This document shows, in pieces, positions 24,972 to 33,882 of a stretch of DNA of 64,000 nucleotides (its first letter is position 1; each line of letters begins with the position of its first letter). Origin of the DNA: JACKAQ01 sp965227145 (GTDB taxonomy: Bacteria; Calditrichota; Calditrichia; RBG-13-44-9; J075); contig OZ245730.1 in the NCBI GenBank assembly GCA_965227145.1, positions 1,612,001 to 1,676,000 on the forward strand, read 5' to 3'. Made by a program: the position numbers and the translations under genes. Below the pieces are notes generated by a model. The model was not told the DNA's origin, searched no databases, and was given only the letters and a program-made list of their open reading frames with translations.

Positions 24972-26708
24972 TTAGCGTCCTCCCAAAATATCCAGCACCT
25001 GCACTTGATTGATGTGTTTGCCATCCGGATCATACAGGTGAACCGAACAAGCCAGGCAGGGATCGAACGAGTGGATTGTGCGCAAAATTTCCAGCGGTTG
25101 CTCGGGATCTGCCATCGGCGTATCCATCAGCGATGCTTCGTATGCGGACATGTTGCCGTTGGGATCGCGTGGCGATGCGTTCCAGGTTGTCGGCACAACC
25201 AGTTGGTAATTCTCGATTTTCTGATCTTTTATTTTGATCCAGTGACACAGTGCGCCGCGCGGGGCTTCAGTTAGACCGAGTCCCTGTGCTTCCGCCGGCC
25301 AGGTGTATGGCTCGAACCGGTCTTTGTTTGCGGTTCGCAAATCGCCATTTTTAATGTTCTGCAACAGTTCGTTGAAATAATCTTTCATCCAGTATGCCAC
25401 CAGTTTGGTTTCCAAACCGCGTGCGGCGGTTCGTCCCAATGTGGAGAACAGCGCGGAAACCGGCACATTCAATCTGCCGAGTGCATCGTTTACCACATCC
25501 TGCACTTCGGTAACGCCTTTGGCGTAGGCAACCACCAAACGCGAGAGCGGACCAACTTCCATCGGTTTGTCGCGCCAGCGTGGTGTTTTCAGCCAGCTGT
25601 ATTTTTCATCCACATTTAAAAAATCATAGGGCGGTTTGGGTCCGGTGTAATTCAATTCGGTTTCGCCGTCGTACGGGTGCAGTCCTTTGGAATCGCCGTT
25701 GGCGTATTTATACCACGAATGCGAGATGTATTCCTTGATCTGTTCCGGATCGTTGCCGTCCACGTCCAGCACTTCGCTGAGGTTACGATCCAGCACAATG
25801 CCGCGCGGGAATTTGAATCGACCCGGATCGTTGTAACCGTTGGTGGGAAATTCGCCGTAGCTGAGGTAGTTGCTCAGCCCGCCGCCAATCGCGCCCCAAT
25901 CTTTGTAAAACGATGCGATGGCCATCAAATCGGGAATATACACCTGCTCCACAAATTCGATCGCTTCATCGATCAGGCTGCCGACAAATGCCAGGCGTTC
26001 GGCGTTAATCGCCCCGGAATCTTCCGGATTGATCGCGCAGGCAACCCCGCCAACCAGATAGTTGGGATGCGGATTTTTTCCGCCAAAAACGGTGTGGATT
26101 TTCACGATTTCTTTTTGCCATTCCAGTGCATCCAGATAGTGCGCAACGCCAATCAGGTTCACTTCCGGCGGCAGTTTGTAAGCCGGATGCCCCCAATAGC
26201 CTTTCGCAAAAATGCCCAGTTGACCGCTTTCCACCAGTTTGCGCACCCGTCCCTGCACGCTGGCAAAATAGGCTGCCGAGTTTTTCGGCCAGGTGGAAAT
26301 GCTTTTGGCGATGCGTTCGGATTCTTTCGGATCGGCTTTTAGCGAGCTGACGATATCCACCCAATCCAGCGCATGCAAATGATAAAAATGCACCACGTGA
26401 TCGTGGATATACAGCACCGCGTTCATGATATTTCGAATCAATTCCGCATTCGGCGGTACGGTGATGTTCAGCGCGTTTTCCACCGAACGAACGGAAGCCA
26501 GCGCGTGAATGCTGGTGCAAACGCCGCAAACGCGTTCGGTAAACGCCCACGCGTCGCGCGGATCGCGGCCTTTCAAAATAATTTCGATACCGCGAACCAT
26601 CGTTCCCGACGAATACGCGTTGGTAATTTTGCCATTGTTTACTTCTGCTTCTACCCGCAAATGCCCTTCGATGCGGGTGATCGGATCAACGACGATACGT
26701 TTTCCCAT
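24972..26708 (-). CDS. hyaB: [NiFe] hydrogenase large subunit, group 1
   Basis: 578 residues carrying the Ni-Fe(CN)2CO active site. The N-terminal pair of ligands is in RVCGVCTSIHALASV (near residue 60), and the C-terminal pair in SFDPCLACSVH. After that His a 21-residue tail ends DILGGR and should be cut off by the maturation protease. Length and motifs match uptake hydrogenases such as HyaB and HupL. Its ATG shares one base with the small-subunit stop (TAATG), so it is translationally coupled. The holoenzyme faces the periplasm, using the Tat signal of the small subunit. Confidence 0.96.
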   Translation of the reverse strand: MGKRIVVDPITRIEGHLRVEAEVNNGKITNAYSSGTMVRGIEIILKGRDPRDAWAFTERVCGVCTSIHALASVRSVENALNITVPPNAELIRNIMNAVLYIHDHVVHFYHLHALDWVDIVSSLKADPKESERIAKSISTWPKNSAAYFASVQGRVRKLVESGQLGIFAKGYWGHPAYKLPPEVNLIGVAHYLDALEWQKEIVKIHTVFGGKNPHPNYLVGGVACAINPEDSGAINAERLAFVGSLIDEAIEFVEQVYIPDLMAIASFYKDWGAIGGGLSNYLSYGEFPTNGYNDPGRFKFPRGIVLDRNLSEVLDVDGNDPEQIKEYISHSWYKYANGDSKGLHPYDGETELNYTGPKPPYDFLNVDEKYSWLKTPRWRDKPMEVGPLSRLVVAYAKGVTEVQDVVNDALGRLNVPVSALFSTLGRTAARGLETKLVAYWMKDYFNELLQNIKNGDLRTANKDRFEPYTWPAEAQGLGLTEAPRGALCHWIKIKDQKIENYQLVVPTTWNASPRDPNGNMSAYEASLMDTPMADPEQPLEILRTIHSFDPCLACSVHLYDPDGKHINQVQVLDILGGR

Positions 26709-27835
26709 TATTTGCCTCCTTTTTCGTCAATATCGCTGCCCTTTGCGCTGGAATCGATGCCTTCCTGAATCAGCTTGCGCTTCCGCAGATTGGTGACCAC
26801 CGCGTGCGCCGCAACACCGGCAGCGGTTATGCCGGCAACTGTCATCCCGATTTTATCCGCGTTGCCCTCTATCGGGAATCCGGAAACGTTGGCAAGGTGG
26901 TTGTAAAACGGGCCGTTATCCCAGAATTTTTCTTCGCTGCAGCCAATACACGGGTGCCCGGATTTGATCGGGTTGCTGACGCCCTCGTTCCAACCCATCA
27001 CGCCGCAGGCGTTGTAGGTTACCGGACCGCGACAACCGACTTTGTAGAGGCAATAGCCTTTTCTGGCATTTTCATCATCAAATGAATCGACAAACAAACC
27101 GGCATCAAAATATGGGCGGCGATAGCAGGAATCGTGCACCCGTTTGGAATAAAATGCTTTCGGGCGACCGAGTCCGTCCAGCTGCGGCAGCCGGTCGAAG
27201 GTGAGCACGTGCATAATAACGCCGGCCATCACTTCGCCGATTGGCGGGCAGCCGGGCACTTTTACGATTGGTTTTCCCTGAATAATTTTATGAATCGGGG
27301 TTGCCTGGGTAGGATTCGGTTTCGATGCCTGCACGCATCCGTTCGATGCGCAACTGCCCCACGCGATAATCGCTTTTGCGCCGGCAGCCGCTTCCTGCAA
27401 TAAATCAATCGATGTCCGTCCGCCGATGCAGCAATACACGCCGTCCGCACCGGTGGGCACAGAGCCTTCCACACATAATATATAGTTACCGTAATTTTCT
27501 TTCATCGTTTCCTGCAACGCCTCATGCGCCTGATGCCCGGATGCAGCTTGCAGCGTTTCGGTATAATCCAGCGAAATTCTGTCCAGAATAATATCCGCCA
27601 CCACCGGATGCGACGAGCGAATAAACGACTCGCTGCAGCAGGTGCATTCCTGAAAATGGAACCACACTACCGGCTGACGCGGTTTTTTGTCCAGCGCGTG
27701 AACAACCTGGGGTATCATTGCGGATTGCAGCCCCATGTATGCAGAAATATAGGAGCAAAATTTGAGGAAATCCCTTCGGGTGTATCCTGCTTCGTGCATT
27801 TTTTCCCAGTATGTGGGCTGTTTCGATTGGCTCAT
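26708..27835 (-). CDS. hyaA: [NiFe] hydrogenase small subunit with O2-tolerance cysteines and Tat signal
   Basis: 375 residues. The Tat signal is YTRRDFLKFCSYISAYMGL. All six cysteines of the proximal [4Fe-3S] cluster of O2-tolerant enzymes are present: three in QECTCCSESF, two in WGSCASNGCVQ and one in KVPGCPP. Distal and medial cluster ligands follow (HDSCYRR, GYCLYKVGCRGP, CGVMGWN, GHPCIGCSE). A C-terminal helix AGITAAGVAAHAVV anchors it in the membrane, as in HyaA. I chose the ATG at 27835, which has agggga at proper spacing; the longer frame lacks support. It is the first gene of the operon. Confidence 0.95.
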   Translation of the reverse strand: MSQSKQPTYWEKMHEAGYTRRDFLKFCSYISAYMGLQSAMIPQVVHALDKKPRQPVVWFHFQECTCCSESFIRSSHPVVADIILDRISLDYTETLQAASGHQAHEALQETMKENYGNYILCVEGSVPTGADGVYCCIGGRTSIDLLQEAAAGAKAIIAWGSCASNGCVQASKPNPTQATPIHKIIQGKPIVKVPGCPPIGEVMAGVIMHVLTFDRLPQLDGLGRPKAFYSKRVHDSCYRRPYFDAGLFVDSFDDENARKGYCLYKVGCRGPVTYNACGVMGWNEGVSNPIKSGHPCIGCSEEKFWDNGPFYNHLANVSGFPIEGNADKIGMTVAGITAAGVAAHAVVTNLRKRKLIQEGIDSSAKGSDIDEKGGK

Positions 27836-27922
27836 AATGTCCCCTTTTTTGATGATCTGTGAATGGCGTTTATCATTCGCACAATTTGTTTTTGAATCCG
27901 GGAAACGAATGCCGGAATTAAA

Positions 27923-27938
27923 AACAAACCCTGTGCCA
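27923..27938 (-). promoter_or_regulatory. Probable sigma-54 (-24/-12) promoter of the hydrogenase operon
   Basis: The minus strand reads TGGCACAGGGTTTGTT. This matches the sigma-54 consensus at all six bases of the -24 box, the TTG of the -12 box and the exact spacing; only the C of the -12 GC is replaced by T. It lies 88 bases before the small-subunit ATG. The NtrC-type activator gene with a GAFTGA loop is the next gene upstream, which makes control by that protein likely. Confidence 0.6.
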
Positions 27939-28075
27939 GCAAATACACAAAATAGTTGTGCTTTATAAGCCATTGGTATTTAATAATTTATGGAAAATTT
28001 CAAAAGGGTAGGGGGAAGCCGGGTTTTTATCAAATTCCTAAAAATAAGAAAATGTTTTTCAGAATTGGGAAAATA

Positions 28076-28110
28076 AGGAGTGCCTTCGGCACGAATGCAG
28101 GTATCCCCGG
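28076..28110. repeat. Decayed copy of the 54-bp dispersed repeat
   Basis: aaggagtgccttcggcacga is shared with 4724-4743; the following bases match with several changes (atgcaggtatcccc for aggcaggaatctcc). It lies within the 764-base gap 27836-28599. Confidence 0.6.
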
Positions 28111-28148
28111 TTTTTAGGCAACGATTTCTTTTTAATTGACGTTACGCA

Positions 28149-28551
28149 TTTTAGCCACAGAGCTACAGAGGGGCACAGAGATTTTTGAGATATAGCAAAC
28201 CGTTTACGGCGGATGCGTTATTATTGATCAGTGTAGGAATCCGGAGAATTTGTGGATAGTGAGAATAGCAAGTGACGAATGAAATACAAAGTTAATTGTC
28301 AGACCTCACCCCCATAATCCCCCTCTCTTTAAAGGCGAGGGTGAAGCATTTTGTGCAATATGGTTGCTTGGCTCCCCTCTCCTCTAAGGAGAGGGGCTGG
28401 GGGTGAGATCCGAATGAACGGAAATTTCAAAGTATTCATATTGGTGTTTTTCCAGATAATTCACAAATCAATATCAACAAAAAAGGCATTTATTAATGTA
28501 TGGGTCGCCCGAAATTTTCTCTGTGATGCTTTGTGACTCTGTGGCATAAAA
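28149..28551. repeat. Nested inverted-repeat element, about 400 bp
   Basis: The outer arms are imperfect complements: tttagccacagagctacaga...cacagagatttt on the left and aaattttctctgtgatg...gactctgtggcataaaa on the right. Inside, 28304-28411 is a second palindrome (ctcaccccca...ccctctc paired with gagagggg...tgggggtgag). No reading frame is convincing. It fills most of the gap between the hydrogenase promoter and the response-regulator gene and looks like a non-autonomous mobile element with another inserted or nested inside. Confidence 0.6.
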
Positions 28552-28599
28552 AGATCGGGTGCATAACAACAGTTTTTAAGTTAAACACTCATTGCCCAC

Positions 28600-29964
28600 T
28601 CAACCATCGCTGATATTCAACTCACTCATTTTGCGATACAGCGATGACAGGCTGAGCCCCAGTTTCTCGGCAGCCGCTTTTTTATCGCCGCCGCATTGCT
28701 GCAAAATTTTGGTGATATGTTCGTGTTCAAATCGGTTTACCGCGGCTTTTAAGTCAACCATGCCGGAAACATGTCCGTTTTGCTGCGGATGGTGATAGCG
28801 CAACGGCAAATCTTCCGCAGAGATCTCGTTGCCTGCTGTCAAAATCATCGCGTGCTCGATGGTGTTTCGCAACTCGCGAACATTGCCTTTCCACGGATTG
28901 GCGATCAACAACTGCGCCGCACTGCCCGTTAGCCCGGTGACGTTTTTCATGAGATCCGCATTAAAATGCCGGATAAAATGGTTTGCCAGCAGCGCGATAT
29001 CTTCCCGCCGTTCCCGCAATGGCGGCGCGAAAATGGAAATGACATTCAATCGATAAAACAAATCTTCCCGAAATTGCCCGGCTTCGACGGCGGCTTGCAA
29101 ATTGGAATTGCAGGCTGCGAGAATGCGCACATCAACCCGGAACGTTTTTATCGCCCCGACCGGACGCACTTCGCGTTCTTCCAAAACACGCAATAATTTA
29201 ACCTGCATATTTGGTGATAGCGAACCGACTTCATCCAGAAACAGGCTGCCGCCATCCGCCGTTTTGAACAAACCGTCTTTCTCCGCAACAGCGCCGGTAA
29301 ACGCGCCTTTCACATGCCCAAACAATTCGCTTTCGATGATCTGCTCGGCAATGGCGCCGCAGTTTACCGCAACAAACGGTTTGTCCGCACGATCGCTTTT
29401 TTCGTGCAATTGGCGCGCGATGATCTCTTTTCCGGTACCGCTTTCGCCATTGATCAACACAGTAGAGGGCATCGGCGCGATCTGCTCAATCATCTGGCGA
29501 ATGCGCCGGATTTCCGGCGATTCTCCGATCAACTGAATTTTTTCCGCACCGCGTTTTAGTTGGGTTTTCAACTGACGGTTTTCCCGAACCAGTCCCTGTT
29601 TTTCCAGCACGCGCTGAACGCGGGCGAGAATATCCGCCCGTTTGAACGGTTTGGCGATAAAATCGTGAGCGCCTTCGCGCATCGCTTCAACCGCCAATTC
29701 CACAGTGGCGTGGCCGGTAATCAGCAACACTTCCACATCGCCGAACGATTGTTTGATGCGTTTCAGCAGCGATAATCCATCCATTTCCGGCATCATAATA
29801 TCCGAAATAACCAGATCTACAGTGTATTTTCCGAGCAGAGAAATTGCATCTTTGGCGCTCGCTGCGGGCAGTACAGCATAATTTTCGCGACTGAGCACCT
29901 TCATCAGCGATTCGCGAATATTCTGTTCGTCGTCAACAATCAAAATGGTTTTCTGCCGGTCGAT
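28600..29964 (-). CDS. NtrC-family sigma-54-dependent response regulator (hydrogenase regulator candidate)
   Basis: About 454 residues. The receiver domain (TILIVDDEQN, phosphoacceptor Asp in LVISDIMMPEMDG, Lys in IAKPFK) is followed by a AAA+ domain with Walker A GESGTGKE, the sigma-54 contact loop GAFTGA and an arginine finger region, and a Fis-type helix-turn-helix (AAAEKLGLSLSSLYRKM). It would activate sigma-54 promoters when phosphorylated, like HoxA/HupR. No ATG is present at the natural start: the codon at 29962-29964, six bases after aaggag, is ATC (giving [M]DRQKTILIVDDE). The TTG at 29943 would cut off the first strand. Its histidine kinase partner is next upstream. Confidence 0.88.
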   Translation of the reverse strand: MDRQKTILIVDDEQNIRESLMKVLSRENYAVLPAASAKDAISLLGKYTVDLVISDIMMPEMDGLSLLKRIKQSFGDVEVLLITGHATVELAVEAMREGAHDFIAKPFKRADILARVQRVLEKQGLVRENRQLKTQLKRGAEKIQLIGESPEIRRIRQMIEQIAPMPSTVLINGESGTGKEIIARQLHEKSDRADKPFVAVNCGAIAEQIIESELFGHVKGAFTGAVAEKDGLFKTADGGSLFLDEVGSLSPNMQVKLLRVLEEREVRPVGAIKTFRVDVRILAACNSNLQAAVEAGQFREDLFYRLNVISIFAPPLRERREDIALLANHFIRHFNADLMKNVTGLTGSAAQLLIANPWKGNVRELRNTIEHAMILTAGNEISAEDLPLRYHHPQQNGHVSGMVDLKAAVNRFEHEHITKILQQCGGDKKAAAEKLGLSLSSLYRKMSELNISDG

Positions 29965-29970
29965 GGGTCG

Positions 29971-29976
29971 CTCCTT
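29971..29976 (-). promoter_or_regulatory. Ribosome binding site pointing to an ATC start
   Basis: The minus strand reads aaggag here, a full Shine-Dalgarno, 6 bases before ATC at 29964-29962. No ATG or GTG in frame lies nearby, and the next possible start (TTG, 29943) is 27 bases away, too far for this site. Confidence 0.55.
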
Positions 29977-30051
29977 TTGTTGGATGTGTTTTTGTTAAAC
30001 GTATGAAAACCGCAGTATTTGGGTAATTGACAAAATATCATTGCCGAAAGT

Positions 30052-30105
30052 CTGGAGATTCCTGCCTTCGTGCCGAAGGCACTCCTTCGGAGCAGGAATG
30101 ACCGG
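30052..30105. repeat. 54-bp dispersed repeat, exact inverted copy
   Basis: These 54 bases are the exact reverse complement of 4706-4759, with an internal hairpin around tgccgaaggca/tgccttcgg. It lies between the kinase and regulator genes. Just to its right is a further dispersed word (agcaaggttgcagagcgaagccgaagc) related to ones near 21510-21565. Confidence 0.8.
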
Positions 30106-30153
30106 TTTATTTCACAAAGAAGCAAGGTTGCAGAGCGAAGCCGAAGCGTTTTC

Positions 30154-31569
30154 TCACAACCCCACCGGCAACTGGACGAAAAAAGTGGTGCCTTTTCCCG
30201 GTTGGCTTTCGCAGAAAATATTGCCGTTGTGCTCTTTTACAATTTGCTGAACGATCGACAAACCCAGTCCGGTGCCAAACGATTTGGTAGAGAAAAACGG
30301 GTCGAAAATTTTCTCAACCTGTTCCGTTGCGATGCCGGAACCGGTATCGCGGAATGCGACTTCTACCCACGGTCCGCCGTTGTGCATTTCGACGGAAAGC
30401 CGCCCGCCGCCCGCCATTGCATCGATTGCGTTCCGGGTTAAATTGAGCACCAAACGACGCAATTGCTGTGGATCGAAATCGATTTCCGGCAACGATTTTA
30501 TGTTTTCGCAATCAATTTCGATGCCCGTCGATTGCGCCAGCGGATGCAATTCGCCGATCACCTGTTTGATAAATTCACAGATTTTGCCGCGTTTCATCAG
30601 CGATTTTGGCATCCGGGAAAACTGCAGATATTCGTCCACCAATTCGGAAATCCGTTCGATTTCCCGCTGAATCGATGCCAGCAATTGGTTGGCTTCGTCC
30701 GCGCTGGCAATCAATCCGAACACTTCCAGCTCATCGCCCAACAGCTCCGCATTCAGGCTCATCGACGAGAGCGGATTGCGGATTTCGTGAGCAACTTTCG
30801 CCGCCATTTGCCCGATCATCGCCAGCCGTTCGGCTTTGAGCAGTTCGCGCTCCATTTGTTTTTTTTCGCGCATGTCAATTTCGATGCCCAAATAACCGAT
30901 GCGTTGCCCGTTCCGGTTGATCGGCGTGATGGACAGCCAGACCGGAATTTCAACCCCGTTTTTGGCGCGATTGATGATTTCGCCTTTCCACTCGCCGTTG
31001 GCGTTGATGGACTGCCACATCTGCTGATAAAACGTGTCGCTGGTTTTTGGCGATCGCAGGAATCCGGTGCGCTTGCCGACAACTTCGTCATATTCGTAGC
31101 CGAACATCGCTAGAAATGCCCGGTTCGCATCCAAAATAATGCCTTTGGAATCGGTGATGATGATGCCATCCGTGCTGTTTTTGAATGCGCTGCTGAGCAG
31201 GCTCAACCACGAAAACAGCGCGGGTGTTATCCGGCAGTTCAGCGCTGCGGATGCTTCATTTTCTTTTTCGAAAATGTTCAGCAATGCGCCGGTTAATTGA
31301 TCGAATGCATCGTTTATCTGCTCGTATTGCGTGATATCCGATTTGTCGTTGAGCAGTGAAAAGCAGTGGCTTTTTCCCAAACGGATAAACGAAAACAATT
31401 GGCTGAGCGGGATGTTTCGCAACCGGTTTGCCGCATGTTGCAACGGCTGAAGATCGGTTGCTGATGGCTGCGCCACTTCCGATGCGAGAAAATTCAGCAC
31501 TTCATCGACAAAAAATCGGGCGTCCTCCGGCTGCAACAGATGTTCCGGCGAGTTGCCGGTTGTCAGCAA
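30154..31569 (-). CDS. PAS-domain sensor histidine kinase
   Basis: 471 residues, without membrane segments, so a cytoplasmic sensor like NtrB or HoxJ. Helices fill the N-terminal ~120 residues, then a PAS domain (STDGIIITDSKGIILDANRAF) with its PAC end (GYLGIEIDMREKK). The phospho-acceptor histidine is in VAHEIRNPLSSM. The ATPase boxes are N (NLTRNAIDAM), G1 (DTGSGI) and G2 (GTGLGLSIVQ). It is the apparent partner of the NtrC-type regulator 190 bases downstream. The start is a TTG with no clear ribosome site and a stop only three codons upstream, so the true N-terminus is uncertain. Confidence 0.88.
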   Translation of the reverse strand: MLTTGNSPEHLLQPEDARFFVDEVLNFLASEVAQPSATDLQPLQHAANRLRNIPLSQLFSFIRLGKSHCFSLLNDKSDITQYEQINDAFDQLTGALLNIFEKENEASAALNCRITPALFSWLSLLSSAFKNSTDGIIITDSKGIILDANRAFLAMFGYEYDEVVGKRTGFLRSPKTSDTFYQQMWQSINANGEWKGEIINRAKNGVEIPVWLSITPINRNGQRIGYLGIEIDMREKKQMERELLKAERLAMIGQMAAKVAHEIRNPLSSMSLNAELLGDELEVFGLIASADEANQLLASIQREIERISELVDEYLQFSRMPKSLMKRGKICEFIKQVIGELHPLAQSTGIEIDCENIKSLPEIDFDPQQLRRLVLNLTRNAIDAMAGGGRLSVEMHNGGPWVEVAFRDTGSGIATEQVEKIFDPFFSTKSFGTGLGLSIVQQIVKEHNGNIFCESQPGKGTTFFVQLPVGL

Positions 31570-31646
31570 CTTGACCCATTAGTGCGTCAATTCGGTTCGA
31601 TGGAATGTAAATAAGTTCATGTCGCTCATTTTCAAATTACATTATT

Positions 31647-32711
31647 TTAGCAGATGCGCGGGAGTTGTTCGCCCGGCAACATATTCACCACCCGCCGTCC
31701 GCCGATGGCGCTGTGCAACAGCACCTGCCGGGGATGGGCGTCCACCACTTCGCCGATGATGGCTGCATTCCGGCAATGCGGCTGTTCCCGCAACAATTCC
31801 AGCGCAGCGTCGGCGATTTCTGCTGCCACAAATGCCACAAAAACACCTTCGTTGGCGACATACAGCGGATCGAGTCCCAAAATTTCGCAGGCGCCTTCCA
31901 CCTGTTCGTCCAGCGGAATGGCTGTTTGATGCAACTCGATACCGCTGCCGGTTTGCCCGGCAATTTCGTTGAGAACGGTTGCCACACCGCCACGGGTTGC
32001 GTCGCGCAATAAGTGTATGTTTTCTTTAAAATTATCGATCATCGCCAGCACCGGTTCGTGCAATGGCGCCGTGTCGCTTTCGATGGTGGTTTCGAACGCC
32101 AGCCCTTCGCGAACGGACATGATGGCAATGCCATGCGCCGCAATTTGTCCGCTGACGATGATTTTGTCACCCGCACTGATTCTGTTCGCCGCGATTTTTG
32201 CCGCAGGATGAACCGCGCCAATCCCGGTGGTGTTGATAAACATTTTGTCCCCTTTGCCGCGATCAACCACTTTTGTGTCGCCGGTAACAATTTGCACACC
32301 GGCAGCTTCCGCTGCAAATTTGATGGCGCAGAGCACATCCCAAAATTCGCTGATGGGCAATCCTTCCTCCAGAATAAATGCCAGCGAGAGAAATTGCGGA
32401 CGTGCGCCGCACATCGCCAAATCGTTGACGGTGCCGTAAACTGCCAGTTCGCCGATGTTTCCACCGGGAAAAAATATCGGTGAAATCACAAAACTATCGG
32501 TGGTGAACGCGGTGTTGCCGTTCAACTGCAAAATGGCACCGTCGTGCCGCTGGTCGAGCTGCGGATTTTTGAACAGATCGAACACGCCGGCATCCAGCAG
32601 TTTATTGGTCAGCAGTCCGCCGCTGCCGTGCCCCAATAAAATCTCCGAAAAATCCATTTTGGGCATCGGGCAGCTGAGCTGCATTTTTATGTTTCCATTT
32701 TTATCTGCCAT
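31647..32711 (-). CDS. hypE: Hydrogenase maturation factor HypE
   Basis: 354 residues. It dehydrates the carbamoyl group that HypF attaches to its C-terminal cysteine, producing the cyanide ligand of the Ni-Fe site. The protein ends PRIC, exactly the required terminal Cys. GHGSGG near the N-terminus and the AIR-synthase-like DSFVISPIFFPGGNIG, TGDTKVVDRG and LRDATRGGVAT motifs confirm the family. The ATG at 32711 follows gagg and lies 23 bases after the hypD stop. It ends the hyp gene series. Confidence 0.96.
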   Translation of the reverse strand: MADKNGNIKMQLSCPMPKMDFSEILLGHGSGGLLTNKLLDAGVFDLFKNPQLDQRHDGAILQLNGNTAFTTDSFVISPIFFPGGNIGELAVYGTVNDLAMCGARPQFLSLAFILEEGLPISEFWDVLCAIKFAAEAAGVQIVTGDTKVVDRGKGDKMFINTTGIGAVHPAAKIAANRISAGDKIIVSGQIAAHGIAIMSVREGLAFETTIESDTAPLHEPVLAMIDNFKENIHLLRDATRGGVATVLNEIAGQTGSGIELHQTAIPLDEQVEGACEILGLDPLYVANEGVFVAFVAAEIADAALELLREQPHCRNAAIIGEVVDAHPRQVLLHSAIGGRRVVNMLPGEQLPRIC

Positions 32712-32734
32712 GTTGTCCTCTGCGGCGCAAACGC

Positions 32735-33829
32735 TCAGTGAACTTCCGCGCCGGAAAAGTGATAATATGCCGCGCACGCGCCTTCGGACGAAACCATCGG
32801 TGCGCCTTGCGGGGTTGTCGGCGTGCAGCCTTTGCCAAATAACGGGCATTCATGCGGCTTTTTGATACCTTTGAGAATCGATCCGGCGATGCATTCCCGG
32901 TTTTCGCGAGTGTCGCTGGCGGGAACGTTAAATTTTGCATTTGCGTTGTATGCGGCAAATTCCGGACGAACATCCAGCCCGCTTTGGGGAATTGTCCCGA
33001 TGCCGCGCCACTCCCGGTCAACGGTTTGGAAGATGCGTTGTATCACCGCCTGCGCAGCCGGATTGCCTTCCCGGCGAACCACCCGGCTGTATTGATTCTG
33101 TAATTCAGCATGTCCGCTTTCGAGTTGCTCAACAGTCATCAAAATGCCCTGCAGTAAATCAACCGGCTCAAATCCGGTGACCACCATCGGCACTTTAAAT
33201 TGCTCCACCAATGGGTAATATTCATCATAGCCCATAATTGTGCACACATGTCCGGCGGCCAAAAATCCGTCGATTTGCGTTTCTTCATCCGCCAAAATGG
33301 CGCTGATCGCCGGCGGCACCAACACATGCGATGCCAAAATGCTGAAATTTTTTAATCCCCGTTTTGCGGCGTGTTCCACCGCGAGCGCGTTTGCCGGTGC
33401 GGTTGTTTCGAAACCGACCGCAAAAAACACCACTTCTTTAGCAGGATTTTCTTCCGCAAGCGTTACAGCTTCCAACGGAGAATATAAAATTCGCACGTCG
33501 CCGCCGTTGGCTTTTACTTCCAGCAAACTTTTTTGGGAGCCGGGAACGCGGAGCATATCGCCAAACGAGCACAGCGTAACGTTTTGATTTTCTGCGAGAT
33601 ACACCGCTTTATCGATCAATCCGAGCGGGGTAACGCAAACCGGACAGCCCGGACCGTGAATCATGCGGATGTTTTCCGGCAGCATTTCCAAAATCCCGTT
33701 TTTGACGAGGCTGTGGGTTTGTCCGCCGCAAACTTCCATAATTTTCCACGGTTGAGTGGTGATGTTATGCAGCCGCTCGATGTATGCTTTTGCCAATTTC
33801 GGGTCGCGATATTCACTGAGATATTTCAT
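32735..33829 (-). CDS. hypD: Hydrogenase maturation factor HypD
   Basis: 364 residues. With HypC it forms the iron-sulfur scaffold on which Fe(CN)2CO is assembled. Signature blocks are MEVCGGQTH near residue 32, HGPGCPVCVTP, GFETTAP and the C-terminal cysteines for the [4Fe-4S] cluster (RECIAGSIL, CPLFGKGCTP, GACAAYY). Length is standard. A ribosome site gaggtgg precedes the ATG. It lies between hypC and hypE in the usual order. Confidence 0.97.
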   Translation of the reverse strand: MKYLSEYRDPKLAKAYIERLHNITTQPWKIMEVCGGQTHSLVKNGILEMLPENIRMIHGPGCPVCVTPLGLIDKAVYLAENQNVTLCSFGDMLRVPGSQKSLLEVKANGGDVRILYSPLEAVTLAEENPAKEVVFFAVGFETTAPANALAVEHAAKRGLKNFSILASHVLVPPAISAILADEETQIDGFLAAGHVCTIMGYDEYYPLVEQFKVPMVVTGFEPVDLLQGILMTVEQLESGHAELQNQYSRVVRREGNPAAQAVIQRIFQTVDREWRGIGTIPQSGLDVRPEFAAYNANAKFNVPASDTRENRECIAGSILKGIKKPHECPLFGKGCTPTTPQGAPMVSSEGACAAYYHFSGAEVH

Positions 33830-33882
33830 GAAACCACCTCATTCATAAATTTTCGGGCAACAAATCCATTCAAAAAATGCCG

